From Acinetobacter haemolyticus CIP 64.3 = MTCC 9819 (GTDB lineage: Bacteria > Pseudomonadota > Gammaproteobacteria > Pseudomonadales > Moraxellaceae), in NCBI RefSeq assembly GCF_000369065.1, contig NZ_KB849800.1:124001-188000 (forward strand): DNA of 64,000 bases, in the 5' to 3' direction. Shown here in pieces: positions 27,612-37,226 of this stretch (position 1 is its first letter; each line of letters opens with the position of its first letter). The position numbers and the translations under genes are program-made. The notes below the pieces were generated by a model. It searched no databases. It was not told the origin of the DNA and saw only the letters and a program-made list of their open reading frames with translations.

Positions 27612-28598
27612 ATGTCGACTAAACGACTTGAGCAGGCAGCTCAAGCAACAAAAACTGCATTTGTTTTTCCAGGTCAAGGTTCACAAAAAGTAGGTATGCT
27701 TGCTGAACTTGCAGAGCAATTCAGTGTTGTTAGAGAGACTTTTGCTGAGGCGTCTGAAGCACTCGGTTTTGATCTTTGGCATATTGCTCAAAGTGGTGAA
27801 GGCTTAGACCAAACTGAAAATACACAGCCAGTGTTATTGACTGCCAGTATTGCCTTATGGCGTGTATGGTTAGAGTTAGGTGGTATTACACCGAAATACT
27901 TGGCTGGACACTCTTTAGGGGAATATAGCGCGCTGGTTGCTGCGGAAGCGATGACATTGGCTGATGCTGTAAAACTGGTTCATTTACGTGGCAAACTGAT
28001 GCAGAGTGCTGTACCTCAAGGTGAGGGGGCAATGGCTGCTATTCTTGGCTTAGCGGATGAAAAAGTTGTTGAGCTTTGTCAGCAAGTATCTGCGGCAGGT
28101 CAAGGCTCAGTGGAAGCTGCAAATTATAATGCACAAGGTCAAGTCGTAATTGCCGGTAGTGCTACATTGGTTCAACAAGTAATGGCTGAAGCGAAAGAGC
28201 AATCTGGTAAAGCGATTGCCCTACCAGTATCTGTGCCGTCTCATTGTTCATTAATGAAGCCAGCCGCAGAAAAGTTTGCTGAAGCTTTGGAACAAACTGC
28301 CATTGAGCTACCATGCCTTCCTGTAATACAAAATGTCAACGCGGAAATCGCGACAGATGTTGCTCAATTGCGTCAGGCTTTAACGGCTCAATTGTACCAA
28401 TCGGTACAATGGACACGCACCATGCAATATCTACAGGATCAAGGTATTCAGTACGTGGTCGAATGTGGACCTGGTACTGTACTTAGCAATCTTGCAAAGC
28501 GATTACCGAACATAGAAAAAGCATTTGCCATTGATAGCAAAGCACGTATGGAAGATGCCCTAAACGCAGTGTTAGTGGCAGAAGGAAAAATTGCATGA
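27612..28598 (+). CDS. fabD: Malonyl-CoA:ACP transacylase
   Basis: Loads malonate from CoA onto ACP for fatty-acid synthesis. 328 aa. FVFPGQGSQKVGML at the N-terminus, GHSLGEYSAL with nucleophile Ser101, and the catalytic His in SVPSHCSLM. AAGGA lies before the ATG. The stop overlaps the fabG start (ATGA). Confidence 0.96.
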   Translation: MSTKRLEQAAQATKTAFVFPGQGSQKVGMLAELAEQFSVVRETFAEASEALGFDLWHIAQSGEGLDQTENTQPVLLTASIALWRVWLELGGITPKYLAGHSLGEYSALVAAEAMTLADAVKLVHLRGKLMQSAVPQGEGAMAAILGLADEKVVELCQQVSAAGQGSVEAANYNAQGQVVIAGSATLVQQVMAEAKEQSGKAIALPVSVPSHCSLMKPAAEKFAEALEQTAIELPCLPVIQNVNAEIATDVAQLRQALTAQLYQSVQWTRTMQYLQDQGIQYVVECGPGTVLSNLAKRLPNIEKAFAIDSKARMEDALNAVLVAEGKIA

Positions 28599-29329
28599 CA
28601 CAACAACGAAAAGTTGCGTTAGTGACAGGAGCAAGCCGTGGTATTGGCGCAGCTATTGCACAGCAACTCATTCAAGACGGTTTTTTTGTAGTTGGAACCG
28701 CGACCTCTGAATCAGGCGCGCAAAAACTGACAGAAAGCTTTGCTGAACATGGAGCAGGTGCTGTACTCGATGTTCGTAACGGCGAAGCAATAGATGCACT
28801 TGTTTCAGATATTGAACAGAAATATGGTTCAGTTCTTGTATTGGTAAACAATGCGGGTATTACCAAAGATAACTTGTTATTGCGTATGTCTGAAGATGAT
28901 TGGGATGATATTCTCAATATCCATCTGAAAGCCGTTTACCGCTTATCTAAGCGCGTATTGAAAGGCATGACCAAAGCTCGCTTTGGGCGCATTATTAACA
29001 TCAGTTCTGTTGTAGCGCATTTTGCCAATCCAGGACAAGCAAACTACTCAGCAGCAAAAGCAGGGATTGAAGCATTTAGTCGTAGCTTAGCGAAAGAGAT
29101 GGGCAGCCGTCAGATTACAGTGAACAGTGTTGCGCCAGGCTTCATTGCGACTGAAATGACGGATCAGTTAAGCGAAGAAATTCGCAAAAAAATGACTGAT
29201 CAAGTCGCTTTAAATCGTTTAGGTGAGCCTCAAGATATTGCAAATGCAGTGAGTTTCCTTGCCAGCGACAAGGCGAGTTACATTACTGGTACAGTTTTAC
29301 ACGTAAATGGTGGTTTATACATGGCCTAA
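28595..29329 (+). CDS. fabG: 3-oxoacyl-ACP reductase
   Basis: NADPH-dependent reduction of beta-ketoacyl-ACP. Short-chain dehydrogenase fold, 244 aa: TGASRGIGAAIA cofactor loop, NNAG at 85-88, and the triad Ser138, Tyr151, Lys155 at the same positions as in E. coli FabG. ATGA overlap with fabD. fabH and fabF are not present in this cluster. Confidence 0.96.
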   Translation: MTQQRKVALVTGASRGIGAAIAQQLIQDGFFVVGTATSESGAQKLTESFAEHGAGAVLDVRNGEAIDALVSDIEQKYGSVLVLVNNAGITKDNLLLRMSEDDWDDILNIHLKAVYRLSKRVLKGMTKARFGRIINISSVVAHFANPGQANYSAAKAGIEAFSRSLAKEMGSRQITVNSVAPGFIATEMTDQLSEEIRKKMTDQVALNRLGEPQDIANAVSFLASDKASYITGTVLHVNGGLYMA

Positions 29330-29415
29330 CTGGCGATGTATAAACTTTTAAAAGTTTTTATATTCAATTAAACTAGTGGCAAATTAAAACGCCACAAGCA
29401 ATGAGGAGAATTCCT

Positions 29416-29652
29416 GTGAGCGATATCGAACAACGCATCAAACAAGCAGTAGCTGAACAATTAGGTATGCGTGCTGAAGAGATTAAGAACGAAGCATCTT
29501 TCATGGATGATTTGGGTGCTGACTCTTTAGATTTGGTTGAACTTGTAATGTCTTTTGAAAATGATTTCGACATCACGATTCCTGATGAAGATTCAAATGA
29601 AATCACTACGGTTCAATCAGCAATTGATTATGTAACCAAAAAACTTGGTTAA
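29416..29652 (+). CDS. acpP: Acyl carrier protein (main copy)
   Basis: 78 aa carrier for growing acyl chains. The GTG at 29416 ([10 protein letters not shown]) is the start, as GAGGAG lies just before it; an ATG at 29401 within the ribosome site region is in frame but would give an atypical start. Phosphopantetheine attaches to Ser37 in [10 protein letters not shown]. Very acidic. It follows fabG by 86 bases and ends in its own terminator. Confidence 0.95.
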   Translation: MSDIEQRIKQAVAEQLGMRAEEIKNEASFMDDLGADSLDLVELVMSFENDFDITIPDEDSNEITTVQSAIDYVTKKLG

Positions 29653-29670
29653 TCATATTGCATGATTGAA

Positions 29671-29694
29671 AAGCCACCGAAAGGTGGCTTTTTT
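29671..29694 (+). terminator. Terminator after acpP
   Basis: AAGCCACC-GAAA-GGTGGCTT followed by T-run. The same loop sequence type recurs, degenerate, after the second ACP gene. Confidence 0.9.
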
Positions 29695-29840
29695 ATGTGC
29701 TCAATTTTTTACTTGAGAGGATTTATACATTTTTTTACAAGAAAAAAATAAACACTGAATATGAAATGAGTTTATTTAAGTGTATAAAATCTATGCTATT
29801 TAAAATAAATTATTAAATCATAACAACAAAAGGAAATATT

Positions 29841-30083
29841 ATGAGTATCGAAATGCGAGTTAAACAAATTATCGTTGAACAACTCGGCGTAGATGAGGAA
29901 GAGGTGGTACCTAGCGCAATTTTTGTCGATGATTTAGGCGCTGATTCTTTGGATATCGTTGAATTGGTTATGGCTTTTGAAGAAGAGTTTGGCTTTGAAA
30001 TCCCAGATGAAGATGCAGAGAAAATTACGACAGTCCAAGCTGCAATTGACTATATAAGGACTAATGTGGAAGGCGACATGTAA
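29841..30083 (+). CDS. Second acyl carrier protein paralogue
   Basis: 80 aa with all ACP features: helix [14 protein letters not shown], the [10 protein letters not shown] phosphopantetheine site (Ser36), acidic helix II ([15 protein letters not shown]) and helix [14 protein letters not shown] good site (AAAGGAAATATT) precedes the ATG. It is clearly paralogous to acpP 190 bases upstream but has a different N-terminus and an extended C-terminus (VEGDM). The gap between them holds the acpP terminator, so it probably has its own promoter. Tandem duplication with divergence is the simplest reading; a specialised role is possible. Confidence 0.92.
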   Translation: MSIEMRVKQIIVEQLGVDEEEVVPSAIFVDDLGADSLDIVELVMAFEEEFGFEIPDEDAEKITTVQAAIDYIRTNVEGDM

Positions 30084-30109
30084 TCGTATCATCCATTTTA
30101 GCGATCAAA

Positions 30110-30130
30110 GGCTACCGTAAGGTGGCTTTT
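30110..30130 (+). terminator. Weak terminator after the second ACP gene
   Basis: GGCTACC-GTAA-GGTGGCT (two G-T pairs) followed by a short T-run, a degenerate version of the acpP terminator. Confidence 0.7.
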
Positions 30131-30298
30131 CATTTTTGAATCTAAGAATCAAAAAAGTAAAAAATGTTGCAGCAGATCACTGTACATTTATTTACAAGAC
30201 CGCTTTAAATTGAAACCTGTAGCATTTATTTTTTAGGTATAACTAGAAATTAGGTCGATTGAGGCCAATCTTCATAAATAATTACAGAGGAAATAACA

Positions 30299-30772
30299 AT
30301 GGGTCTTTTTGATTTTGTAAAAGGTATTGGTAAGAAAAATACAGCACCAGCGGAACCACAAGCTGCGCCAGCAACACCAGCTGAGCCATCAGCTCAAGAG
30401 ATTGCAAATAAATTATTAGGTTTAATTAAGAGTTTAGGATTAGGGGTGGAAGGTCTGTCCGTGACATATAACGGTACAACTGATACTGCTGTGATTAAAG
30501 GGCAGGTAAAAAGTCAGGCGGATAAAGAAAAAATCATTCTTGCTGTGGGGAATATCGATCATGTGGCACAGGTTGATGATCAAATGACAGTTGAAACCGC
30601 TGAGCCAGAAAGTAAATTCTATACAGTGAAATCAGGAGACAATCTGTCAAAGATTTCTAAAGAGTATTACGGTGATCCAAACCAATACAATAAAATTTTT
30701 GAAGCAAATCGACCTTTATTGAAAAATGCAGATGATATTTTCCCAGGTCAAGTATTACGTATCCCACAATAA
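30299..30772 (+). CDS. kbp: BON-LysM protein, Kbp/YgaU family
   Basis: 157 aa. The N-terminus GLFDFVKGIGKK is typical of YgaU (Kbp, a cytoplasmic potassium-binding protein in E. coli). A Pro/Ala linker is followed by a BON domain at residues 35-100 (VIKGQVKSQADKEKIILAVGN) and a C-terminal LysM domain (YTVKSGDNLSKISKEYYGD, PGQVLRIP). No signal peptide. Named by similarity of architecture; a general peptidoglycan-binding role is the alternative. Confidence 0.85.
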   Translation: MGLFDFVKGIGKKNTAPAEPQAAPATPAEPSAQEIANKLLGLIKSLGLGVEGLSVTYNGTTDTAVIKGQVKSQADKEKIILAVGNIDHVAQVDDQMTVETAEPESKFYTVKSGDNLSKISKEYYGDPNQYNKIFEANRPLLKNADDIFPGQVLRIPQ

Positions 30773-30785
30773 TCTGTGAATGTGA

Positions 30786-30808
30786 AAAAGGCGCTGAATG
30801 CGCCTTTT
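30786..30808. terminator. Terminator between kbp and the siderophore receptor gene
   Basis: AAAAGGCGC-TGAAT-GCGCCTTTT. Symmetrical A and T runs allow use from both sides. Confidence 0.88.
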
Positions 30809-30846
30809 GTTTATTCTGATTCTAGAAATATTTGCTGAAATGCGAT

Positions 30847-32943
30847 TTAAAATGAATAGGTGACGCCAAGTTTGGCAGTACGAGGCTGGCCAGGATAAAC
30901 ATAACGGTTGAATGCGCTATCATCATATCTCTTATTAAAGATGTTTTTGATATCGAAACTTAAACGTATATCAGATGAGAGATTGTAATAAGAAATAAAG
31001 TCTGTAGTGGCATAGGCACCCATAGTATAGGTGTTACTTGCTGTTTGTCCTTTTCGATTTCCTATATAGCGCTGATTTAGTCCTATTGCTAAACCTTCCA
31101 GCGGTTCTGAGTGGAACTCATACATTGTCAAGAAATTGAATGAATCTTTAGGAATATTCGCGAGGCGGGTTCCTTTCGCTAAGCTATTGTCCTTGCTCAC
31201 TGCCGCATCTGTATAGGCATAATTACCAATGATTTTCCATTCAGGGGTAAGGTTACCAACGAGACTGAGCTCAAAACCTTTGCTGGTGACCTCACCTGCA
31301 GCAACGCTTTTAGTGCTATCGAGTGGATCTAAGGTGAGAACATTGTCTTTTTTTACATAATATAGAGCATTTTCAAAGGAAAGCTTGTCATCAAACAATG
31401 CGAGTTTAGATCCGATTTCATATGAAATACCTTCTTCTGGATCAAAGCCTTGATTGTTTCGATCGGCACCAGAGTTGGGTTTAAATGATTTGCTAATATT
31501 ACTATAGACAGTAAGTTGTTCATTTAAATCATATGTTAAGCCAACACGAGGAATTAGCGTATTGTGTTTGGTTGACCATGAAGTGTTATTCATAAAATTC
31601 GTATAATCATGTTGGTATTGTTCAAAACGTAGGCCAATCACGGTATTAAGTCGGTCTGTAAAACGAATTTGATCTTGGATATAGAACGCTTTGCTGGTGA
31701 GCTGCTCATGATCATGTGTCGTGACGTTCTCTAATGCGGGTAATGGTTGTGTACGGTAGGGATGATGGATATTTAAGTCAAATGGGGCAGTAGAACGGAT
31801 GATGTACGAGCGATAATCATAATCTTCAAACTCTAGTCCAGTGATTAACGTATGTTTTAGATTAAATAAATCAAACTCGCCAACTAAACTTGCTTGGATA
31901 TTTTTATCATTCCAGTCCAAATTTCGCCAATTATAATTTCGAGTAATGATCTCACCATGACTATCAGCTTTTATCCCATTCGCTTCAACGGCATAGCCAT
32001 GTAAATTTCCATCTAAATATTGAGTGCCTACATTCAACGTCCATGTGTCATTGAGATGATGTTCGACCCGTAGTTGGAACATATCATTATCGTTATATAA
32101 ACGGTTTCGATTTTTCCCTGATTCCCACCAATAGTCTTTTGGATTAAAGGATTGTTTTTGTTGACCATCATAGCGGGTAAAGCCTCGATCAAGTGCATGT
32201 TGATTTCTTAAAAAGTCCGCCTCTAAGATAACTTTTGTTTGATCTGATGGTGTCCATTGAATTACGGGTGCGATGTTCCATCGTTTTGAGTCCACATGCT
32301 CGCGATAAGTATCCCCATTTTCACCCATTAAGTTCAAACGGTAAGTGATACGATCGTCTCCCGTGAAAGAACCAGTGGTATCGATGTTACTGCGATAAAG
32401 TCCTTCGTTATCAATACTGACCCCAAATGTTGTTTTCCGATCGGGTTGAGGTGTCTTACTAACGACATTAAATGTCCCTCCTGGATCACCACGGCCATAT
32501 AAACTCGATGATGCACCTCTTAAAACTTCTACACGCTCGATAGTTGAGCTATCAGGTGCATTAGGATAACCGCGATTGATCGGGAAGCCATTTCGATAAT
32601 ATTCACCACTGGTAAAACCACGAGAGGTGAAGGTGGTGAGACCTTGTCCACCAAAGTTATTTGCTCGTCCCAGTCCTGCTACATCGAGTGCTTCAGATAA
32701 GCGAGTTGCTTGAATATCTTCAAGTATCGCTTTATTAATTACAGTAACGGCTTGAGGAGTGTCCTTCAGTAAGGTGTGAGTACGCATTGCCGCACTTGCA
32801 GAGGTCACTTTATATTCATACTCTGCATTCTCAGAGGATGCCTGAAAAGTAAGGGTGGGTAGGGTACTGATTTGGTCGTTCCCAAATACAGTCATAGCAC
32901 AACTCAGGGGTAACAAACTAGGTAAGATGCGGCGCTTCAGCAT
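30847..32943 (-). CDS. TonB-dependent siderophore receptor
   Basis: 698-aa outer-membrane receptor of the FhuA/FhuE/FpvA siderophore class. Signal peptide at residues 1-21 (CAMTVFGN). Plug: LLKDTPQAVTVINKAIL, TSRGF, RVEVLRGASSSLYGRGDPGGTFNVVSKTP. The barrel ends in RTAKLGVTYSF with the terminal Phe. A Fur-box-like site overlies its promoter region. No siderophore biosynthesis genes are near, so it may serve a foreign siderophore; the ligand cannot be told from sequence. Confidence 0.92.
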   Translation of the reverse strand: MLKRRILPSLLPLSCAMTVFGNDQISTLPTLTFQASSENAEYEYKVTSASAAMRTHTLLKDTPQAVTVINKAILEDIQATRLSEALDVAGLGRANNFGGQGLTTFTSRGFTSGEYYRNGFPINRGYPNAPDSSTIERVEVLRGASSSLYGRGDPGGTFNVVSKTPQPDRKTTFGVSIDNEGLYRSNIDTTGSFTGDDRITYRLNLMGENGDTYREHVDSKRWNIAPVIQWTPSDQTKVILEADFLRNQHALDRGFTRYDGQQKQSFNPKDYWWESGKNRNRLYNDNDMFQLRVEHHLNDTWTLNVGTQYLDGNLHGYAVEANGIKADSHGEIITRNYNWRNLDWNDKNIQASLVGEFDLFNLKHTLITGLEFEDYDYRSYIIRSTAPFDLNIHHPYRTQPLPALENVTTHDHEQLTSKAFYIQDQIRFTDRLNTVIGLRFEQYQHDYTNFMNNTSWSTKHNTLIPRVGLTYDLNEQLTVYSNISKSFKPNSGADRNNQGFDPEEGISYEIGSKLALFDDKLSFENALYYVKKDNVLTLDPLDSTKSVAAGEVTSKGFELSLVGNLTPEWKIIGNYAYTDAAVSKDNSLAKGTRLANIPKDSFNFLTMYEFHSEPLEGLAIGLNQRYIGNRKGQTASNTYTMGAYATTDFISYYNLSSDIRLSFDIKNIFNKRYDDSAFNRYVYPGQPRTAKLGVTYSF

Positions 32944-32966
32944 GAGGATTATGATGAAAATTAAAA

Positions 32967-32981
32967 TGATAATTATTATAT
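32967..32981 (-). promoter_or_regulatory. Fur box
   Basis: TGATAAT-T-ATTATAT matches the 7-1-7 Fur motif (TGATAATnATTATCA) in 12 of 14 informative positions, 24 bases upstream of the siderophore receptor ATG. It predicts iron repression. Confidence 0.7.
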
Positions 32982-33124
32982 TTTATTCGTGTGTTTGAAT
33001 TGATGAATATTTTGCATAAGTGCTCATCAATGAATGACATATTTTCATATAAAATTTAAATTGATTCAAAGCCTTCGGTGAAACTAAGATCAAAAAGTAT
33101 TTAATGAGCTTTAAGCAAAGCGGT

Positions 33125-33904
<780 letters not shown>

Positions 33905-33985
33905 TTATGTTTTCATTTACGTTAGTATAGGGAAGTTTCGAGAAACTCTCGACTATGTTGTGTAAGGCTTTAAGAGATTGAACGA

Positions 33986-34660
33986 ATGACGATCAAAAAT
34001 ATACTGATTGATTTAGATGGGACATTAACCGATCCTAAAACAGGAATTCATGGTTCGATTCGTTATGCGTTAGAAAAGCTCAATCAACCTTTGGCGGATG
34101 AAGTTGATTTAGATTGGACGATTGGTCCACCTCTGAAAGCCTCATTAGCAAAATTATTAGATACTCAAGATGATGATTTGGCCGAACAAGCTTTAGCTGC
34201 TTACCGCGAGCGTTTTTCAGTGACAGGCTTATTTGAAAATGAAGTCTATCCAACAGTGGAAGGGACTTTACGGCAGCTACAAACACAGGAGTATCAATTA
34301 TTTCTTGCAACAGCGAAGCCCACAGTTTATGCAAAGCAAATTTTGGCTCATTTCCAGTTAGATCAGTATTTTACTGAAATGTATGGTAGTGAGTTAACAG
34401 GGGAACGTACCAATAAAGCAGATTTAATTGCTTATATTCTTGAGCAAGAGCAGTTGAATGCTCAGCACTGCATTATGGTGGGAGATCGTCAATATGATGT
34501 CATTGGTGCACGCGCAAACGGGATCGAAACTATTGCTGTGAATTATGGTTATGGAACAACGCAAGAGTTAGCTCAGGTACAACCTGTTGCATATATTTCT
34601 GAATTTGGCCAATTGATTGAGGTGGTTGATCAATTAAATATTGAGCGAAAGGTTTCATAA
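33986..34660 (+). CDS. HAD-superfamily phosphatase, Gph/PpaX-like
   Basis: 224 aa. HAD motifs: DLDGTLTD with nucleophile and acid Asp (motif I), LATAKP (motif II), and MVGDRQYDVIGARANG (motif IV), plus a helical cap between residues 20 and 80. Annotated relatives are phosphoglycolate-phosphatase-like; substrate is uncertain. Divergent from thiD with about 90 bases between. Confidence 0.85.
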   Translation: MTIKNILIDLDGTLTDPKTGIHGSIRYALEKLNQPLADEVDLDWTIGPPLKASLAKLLDTQDDDLAEQALAAYRERFSVTGLFENEVYPTVEGTLRQLQTQEYQLFLATAKPTVYAKQILAHFQLDQYFTEMYGSELTGERTNKADLIAYILEQEQLNAQHCIMVGDRQYDVIGARANGIETIAVNYGYGTTQELAQVQPVAYISEFGQLIEVVDQLNIERKVS

Positions 34661-34672
34661 CTATATTGATCA

Positions 34673-34698
34673 AAAAGCCTCGAATGATCGAGGCTTTT
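34673..34698. terminator. Bidirectional terminator between the HAD gene and ribB
   Basis: AAAAGCCTCG-AATGAT-CGAGGCTTTT, symmetrical; it serves the two converging genes. Confidence 0.92.
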
Positions 34699-34703
34699 AT
34701 TAA

Positions 34704-35363
34704 TTAAACATTATGTTTTAAGCGGTATTGGACTAATTCTTCAATACTGATCACCGTCAGACCATGGGTTTGTGCATAAGCAAGAACTTGAATACCAGAG
34801 GCCATTGAGCCGTCTGGATTGGTTAATTCGCACAACACACCTGAAGGTTTTAAGCCTGCTAAACGGGCGAGGTCAATCGTTCCCTCAGTATGACCTCGAC
34901 GAGTGAGTACACCACCATCACGTGCGCGTAATGGAAATACATGTCCTGGGCGACTGAGGTCACTTGCTACAGCACCGTCTTGAGTCGCGGCGAAAACAGT
35001 CGTCACGCGATCTTTGGCCGAGACACCTGTGGTTACACCTTGAGCGGCTTCAATTGTTACCGTAAATGCAGTTTTGAATTGACTTGAGTTATCCACGACC
35101 ATAGGCGGAAGAGCTAAATGATCAGCCAATGCTTCTGTTAGGCATAAACAGACAATACCTGAACCATCACGAATCATTTGCGCCATAACTTCGACTGTTA
35201 AAGTTTCAGCAGCAATAATTAAATCGGCCTCATTTTCACGGTCAAAATCATCCATCACCAACACGGGTTTGCCTTGGCGAATGTCTTCTAAAGCTTGTTG
35301 AATACGTTGTTCAGCTGGGGAAAGGGCTGAAAAGAAAAGTTCGGGTTGAATTAAACTCGACAT
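34704..35363 (-). CDS. ribB: 3,4-dihydroxy-2-butanone 4-phosphate synthase
   Basis: Makes the four-carbon precursor of riboflavin from ribulose 5-phosphate. The start at 35363 ([10 protein letters not shown]) gives 219 aa, the length of monofunctional RibB; the longer frame is not needed. [12 protein letters not shown] (residues 38-49) is the metal and substrate loop, and [23 protein letters not shown] is diagnostic. No RibA (GTP cyclohydrolase II) domain is fused. An FMN riboswitch precedes it, so it is controlled by FMN. Confidence 0.95.
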   Translation of the reverse strand: MSSLIQPELFFSALSPAEQRIQQALEDIRQGKPVLVMDDFDRENEADLIIAAETLTVEVMAQMIRDGSGIVCLCLTEALADHLALPPMVVDNSSQFKTAFTVTIEAAQGVTTGVSAKDRVTTVFAATQDGAVASDLSRPGHVFPLRARDGGVLTRRGHTEGTIDLARLAGLKPSGVLCELTNPDGSMASGIQVLAYAQTHGLTVISIEELVQYRLKHNV

Positions 35364-35465
35364 AATGAAACGCTCTCGTAAATAAGCTACGTTTGAACAT
35401 TTCAGGACTGATGTAAAAATAAGCGCATACCAAAACAAACCAAAAGATTGTTTCGGTGGTTTCGT

Positions 35466-35612
35466 CTTCTTTCATCCGGACTATACCGTCGGCTTTGGCA
35501 TCTCACCAAATCTGCAAGTATATAAACATATATACCAGCTCGTGGGCTGGTTAGGTCATTCATGTTTAATGCCCAACTTACCACCGGTGGGGAATTTCAC
35601 CCCGCCCTGAAG
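35466..35612 (-). promoter_or_regulatory. FMN riboswitch (RFN element)
   Basis: On the minus strand the element starts CTTCAGGGCGGGGTGAAATT, continues with CCCACCGGTGGTAAG and an AGCCCACGAGC block, and closes with GATTTGGTGAGATGCC and CCGACGGTATAGTCCGGATG. These are the conserved junction segments of the RFN class. It ends about 100 bases before the ribB ATG and predicts shut-off by FMN. Confidence 0.95.
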
Positions 35613-35794
35613 CGATGTAATTTGATTATAGCTAAAGTTGCTCTGAAAAAGAGAACTTTTTATAGAATGAATCGTTCTATAAAAATGAAAAAATATGATG
35701 ATGGGCTCAATGTTTTTATTTTTTGCAAAGTTACCAATATTTTTTAATTCAGCTTACACTGAATAGATAAAACAACAATAACACGGAAGAATGG

Positions 35795-37226
35795 ATGATG
35801 AGCAAAGAACCAACAAAAGAACAAACAGTAGCCTTAGAGCAGCTTGCACAGCAACTTAGGCGTCCTGTGATGAGCTTTCAAGATTTTTCACAATTATCTG
35901 AGCAGCATCTTGCTTGGCTCAATCAGCAATTACAGCAAACCATTGAAGATGAAAATCGAAAAATCAATCAGCACTTGTTTCAAATGCTTTTTTTCTTCGA
36001 GCCTTGTTTCGATCCAGAAATGACAATCGGTGATGTATATGACTCGATTAGCTGTACATGCAGAAATTATAAAGCTTGCTCATATCATGAAAGTATCAGA
36101 GCAACAATTGGATTTTTTACAGTCACTTGCACCAGAGAGTTTAAGACAATTTCGTTTTGCAATTATTGAGTTGCTGCAAGATCAACAAAAAACACGTTTT
36201 CGTTATTTGGCATCGTGGGTGAGTTGGTTACCCAATCGATTTAGTGTTTTCTTGGTAAAAAGATTTTTAGATCCTCTGATTGTGGCACAAATCGCAGTAC
36301 ATTTATCGACGGAAAATTTATATCAGATTGCGAAGCATCTACCTGCAGATACGCTTGCTGCTATTTCAGTGTATTTAGATCCGAGATTGGCGAGAGAGTT
36401 GTTGGTCTATTTTACGACACATCAAATTAAGGACATTGCCAATATTCTGTTGCAACAGCGTGATTTTGTCACCATGGGGCGTTTTGTTGGGATGTTATCA
36501 GATGATGTTGTTCAAGATGTTGCTCAGATGATTGAGCAAGAAAGTGATCTGCTTGAGATTGCATTTTATATTGAATCTAGAGAGCGCATAGATCATCTTG
36601 TTCATGTATTACCCAAAGTACGAATTGAGAAAGCACTTTTGATTATTTGTGATCCTGCACAACGGTTGGTTTGGCCCAAGTTATTGGCGTTGATGAGTCA
36701 TATTGGTTATGAGTTAAAGCGTGATCTAGGTGATTTAGCTGTAAAACAAGGGGAAAAAGTCATCAATGCTATTATTCAGGCAGCGCAAGAAGATCAGTTG
36801 TGGGAGGATATGTTACCAGTGGTGGCATGTTTATCTGATCACGCTCAACGTTATGTTGCGAATCTACCCGCACTAAGACAGGTTGATATTATTCAAAGTA
36901 TTGTGGCTGCAGCGGATCATTGTGACTTATGGCCAGATATGTTGGTTGTTGTAAATTATATGCAAGATGAGGCAAGAGAAGCAGTTGCAAAAGCAATTGC
37001 ACAGATTGATGAGGAGGTGTTACAACACATTGCATATGCTTCTTTGGTTCGTTCTCAATGGAATGTCACTTTTGATGTTGTACGACGGATGCCACTGGAA
37101 AAACAACAGCAGTGTCAAAGGATTTTAGATGCATATATGCAAGAGTTGGATCTAGAAACTTATCAATATTTAGATCAATTGATGGACCATTATCAGATAC
37201 AAGCACCAAGAATAAATAACATTTAG
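35795..37226 (+). pseudogene. Alpha-helical repeat protein gene with an apparent frameshift
   Basis: Two overlapping frames appear to encode one protein. Frame one opens at 35795 (MMSKEPTKEQ) and reads plausibly to about 36040 (DPEMTIGDVY), then becomes Cys-rich nonsense until its stop at 36169. Frame two opens at a GTG at 36030 and runs to 37226. The natural join is GDVY to MTRLAVHAEIIKLAH at GATGTATATGAC, where losing one AT unit would give exactly this shift. The joined product would be about 477 aa, a soluble array of helices; the segment TENLYQIAKHLPADTLAAISVYLDP recalls the MgtE N-terminal domain fold. Function unknown. A sequencing error or two overlapping genes remain possible. Confidence 0.65.
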
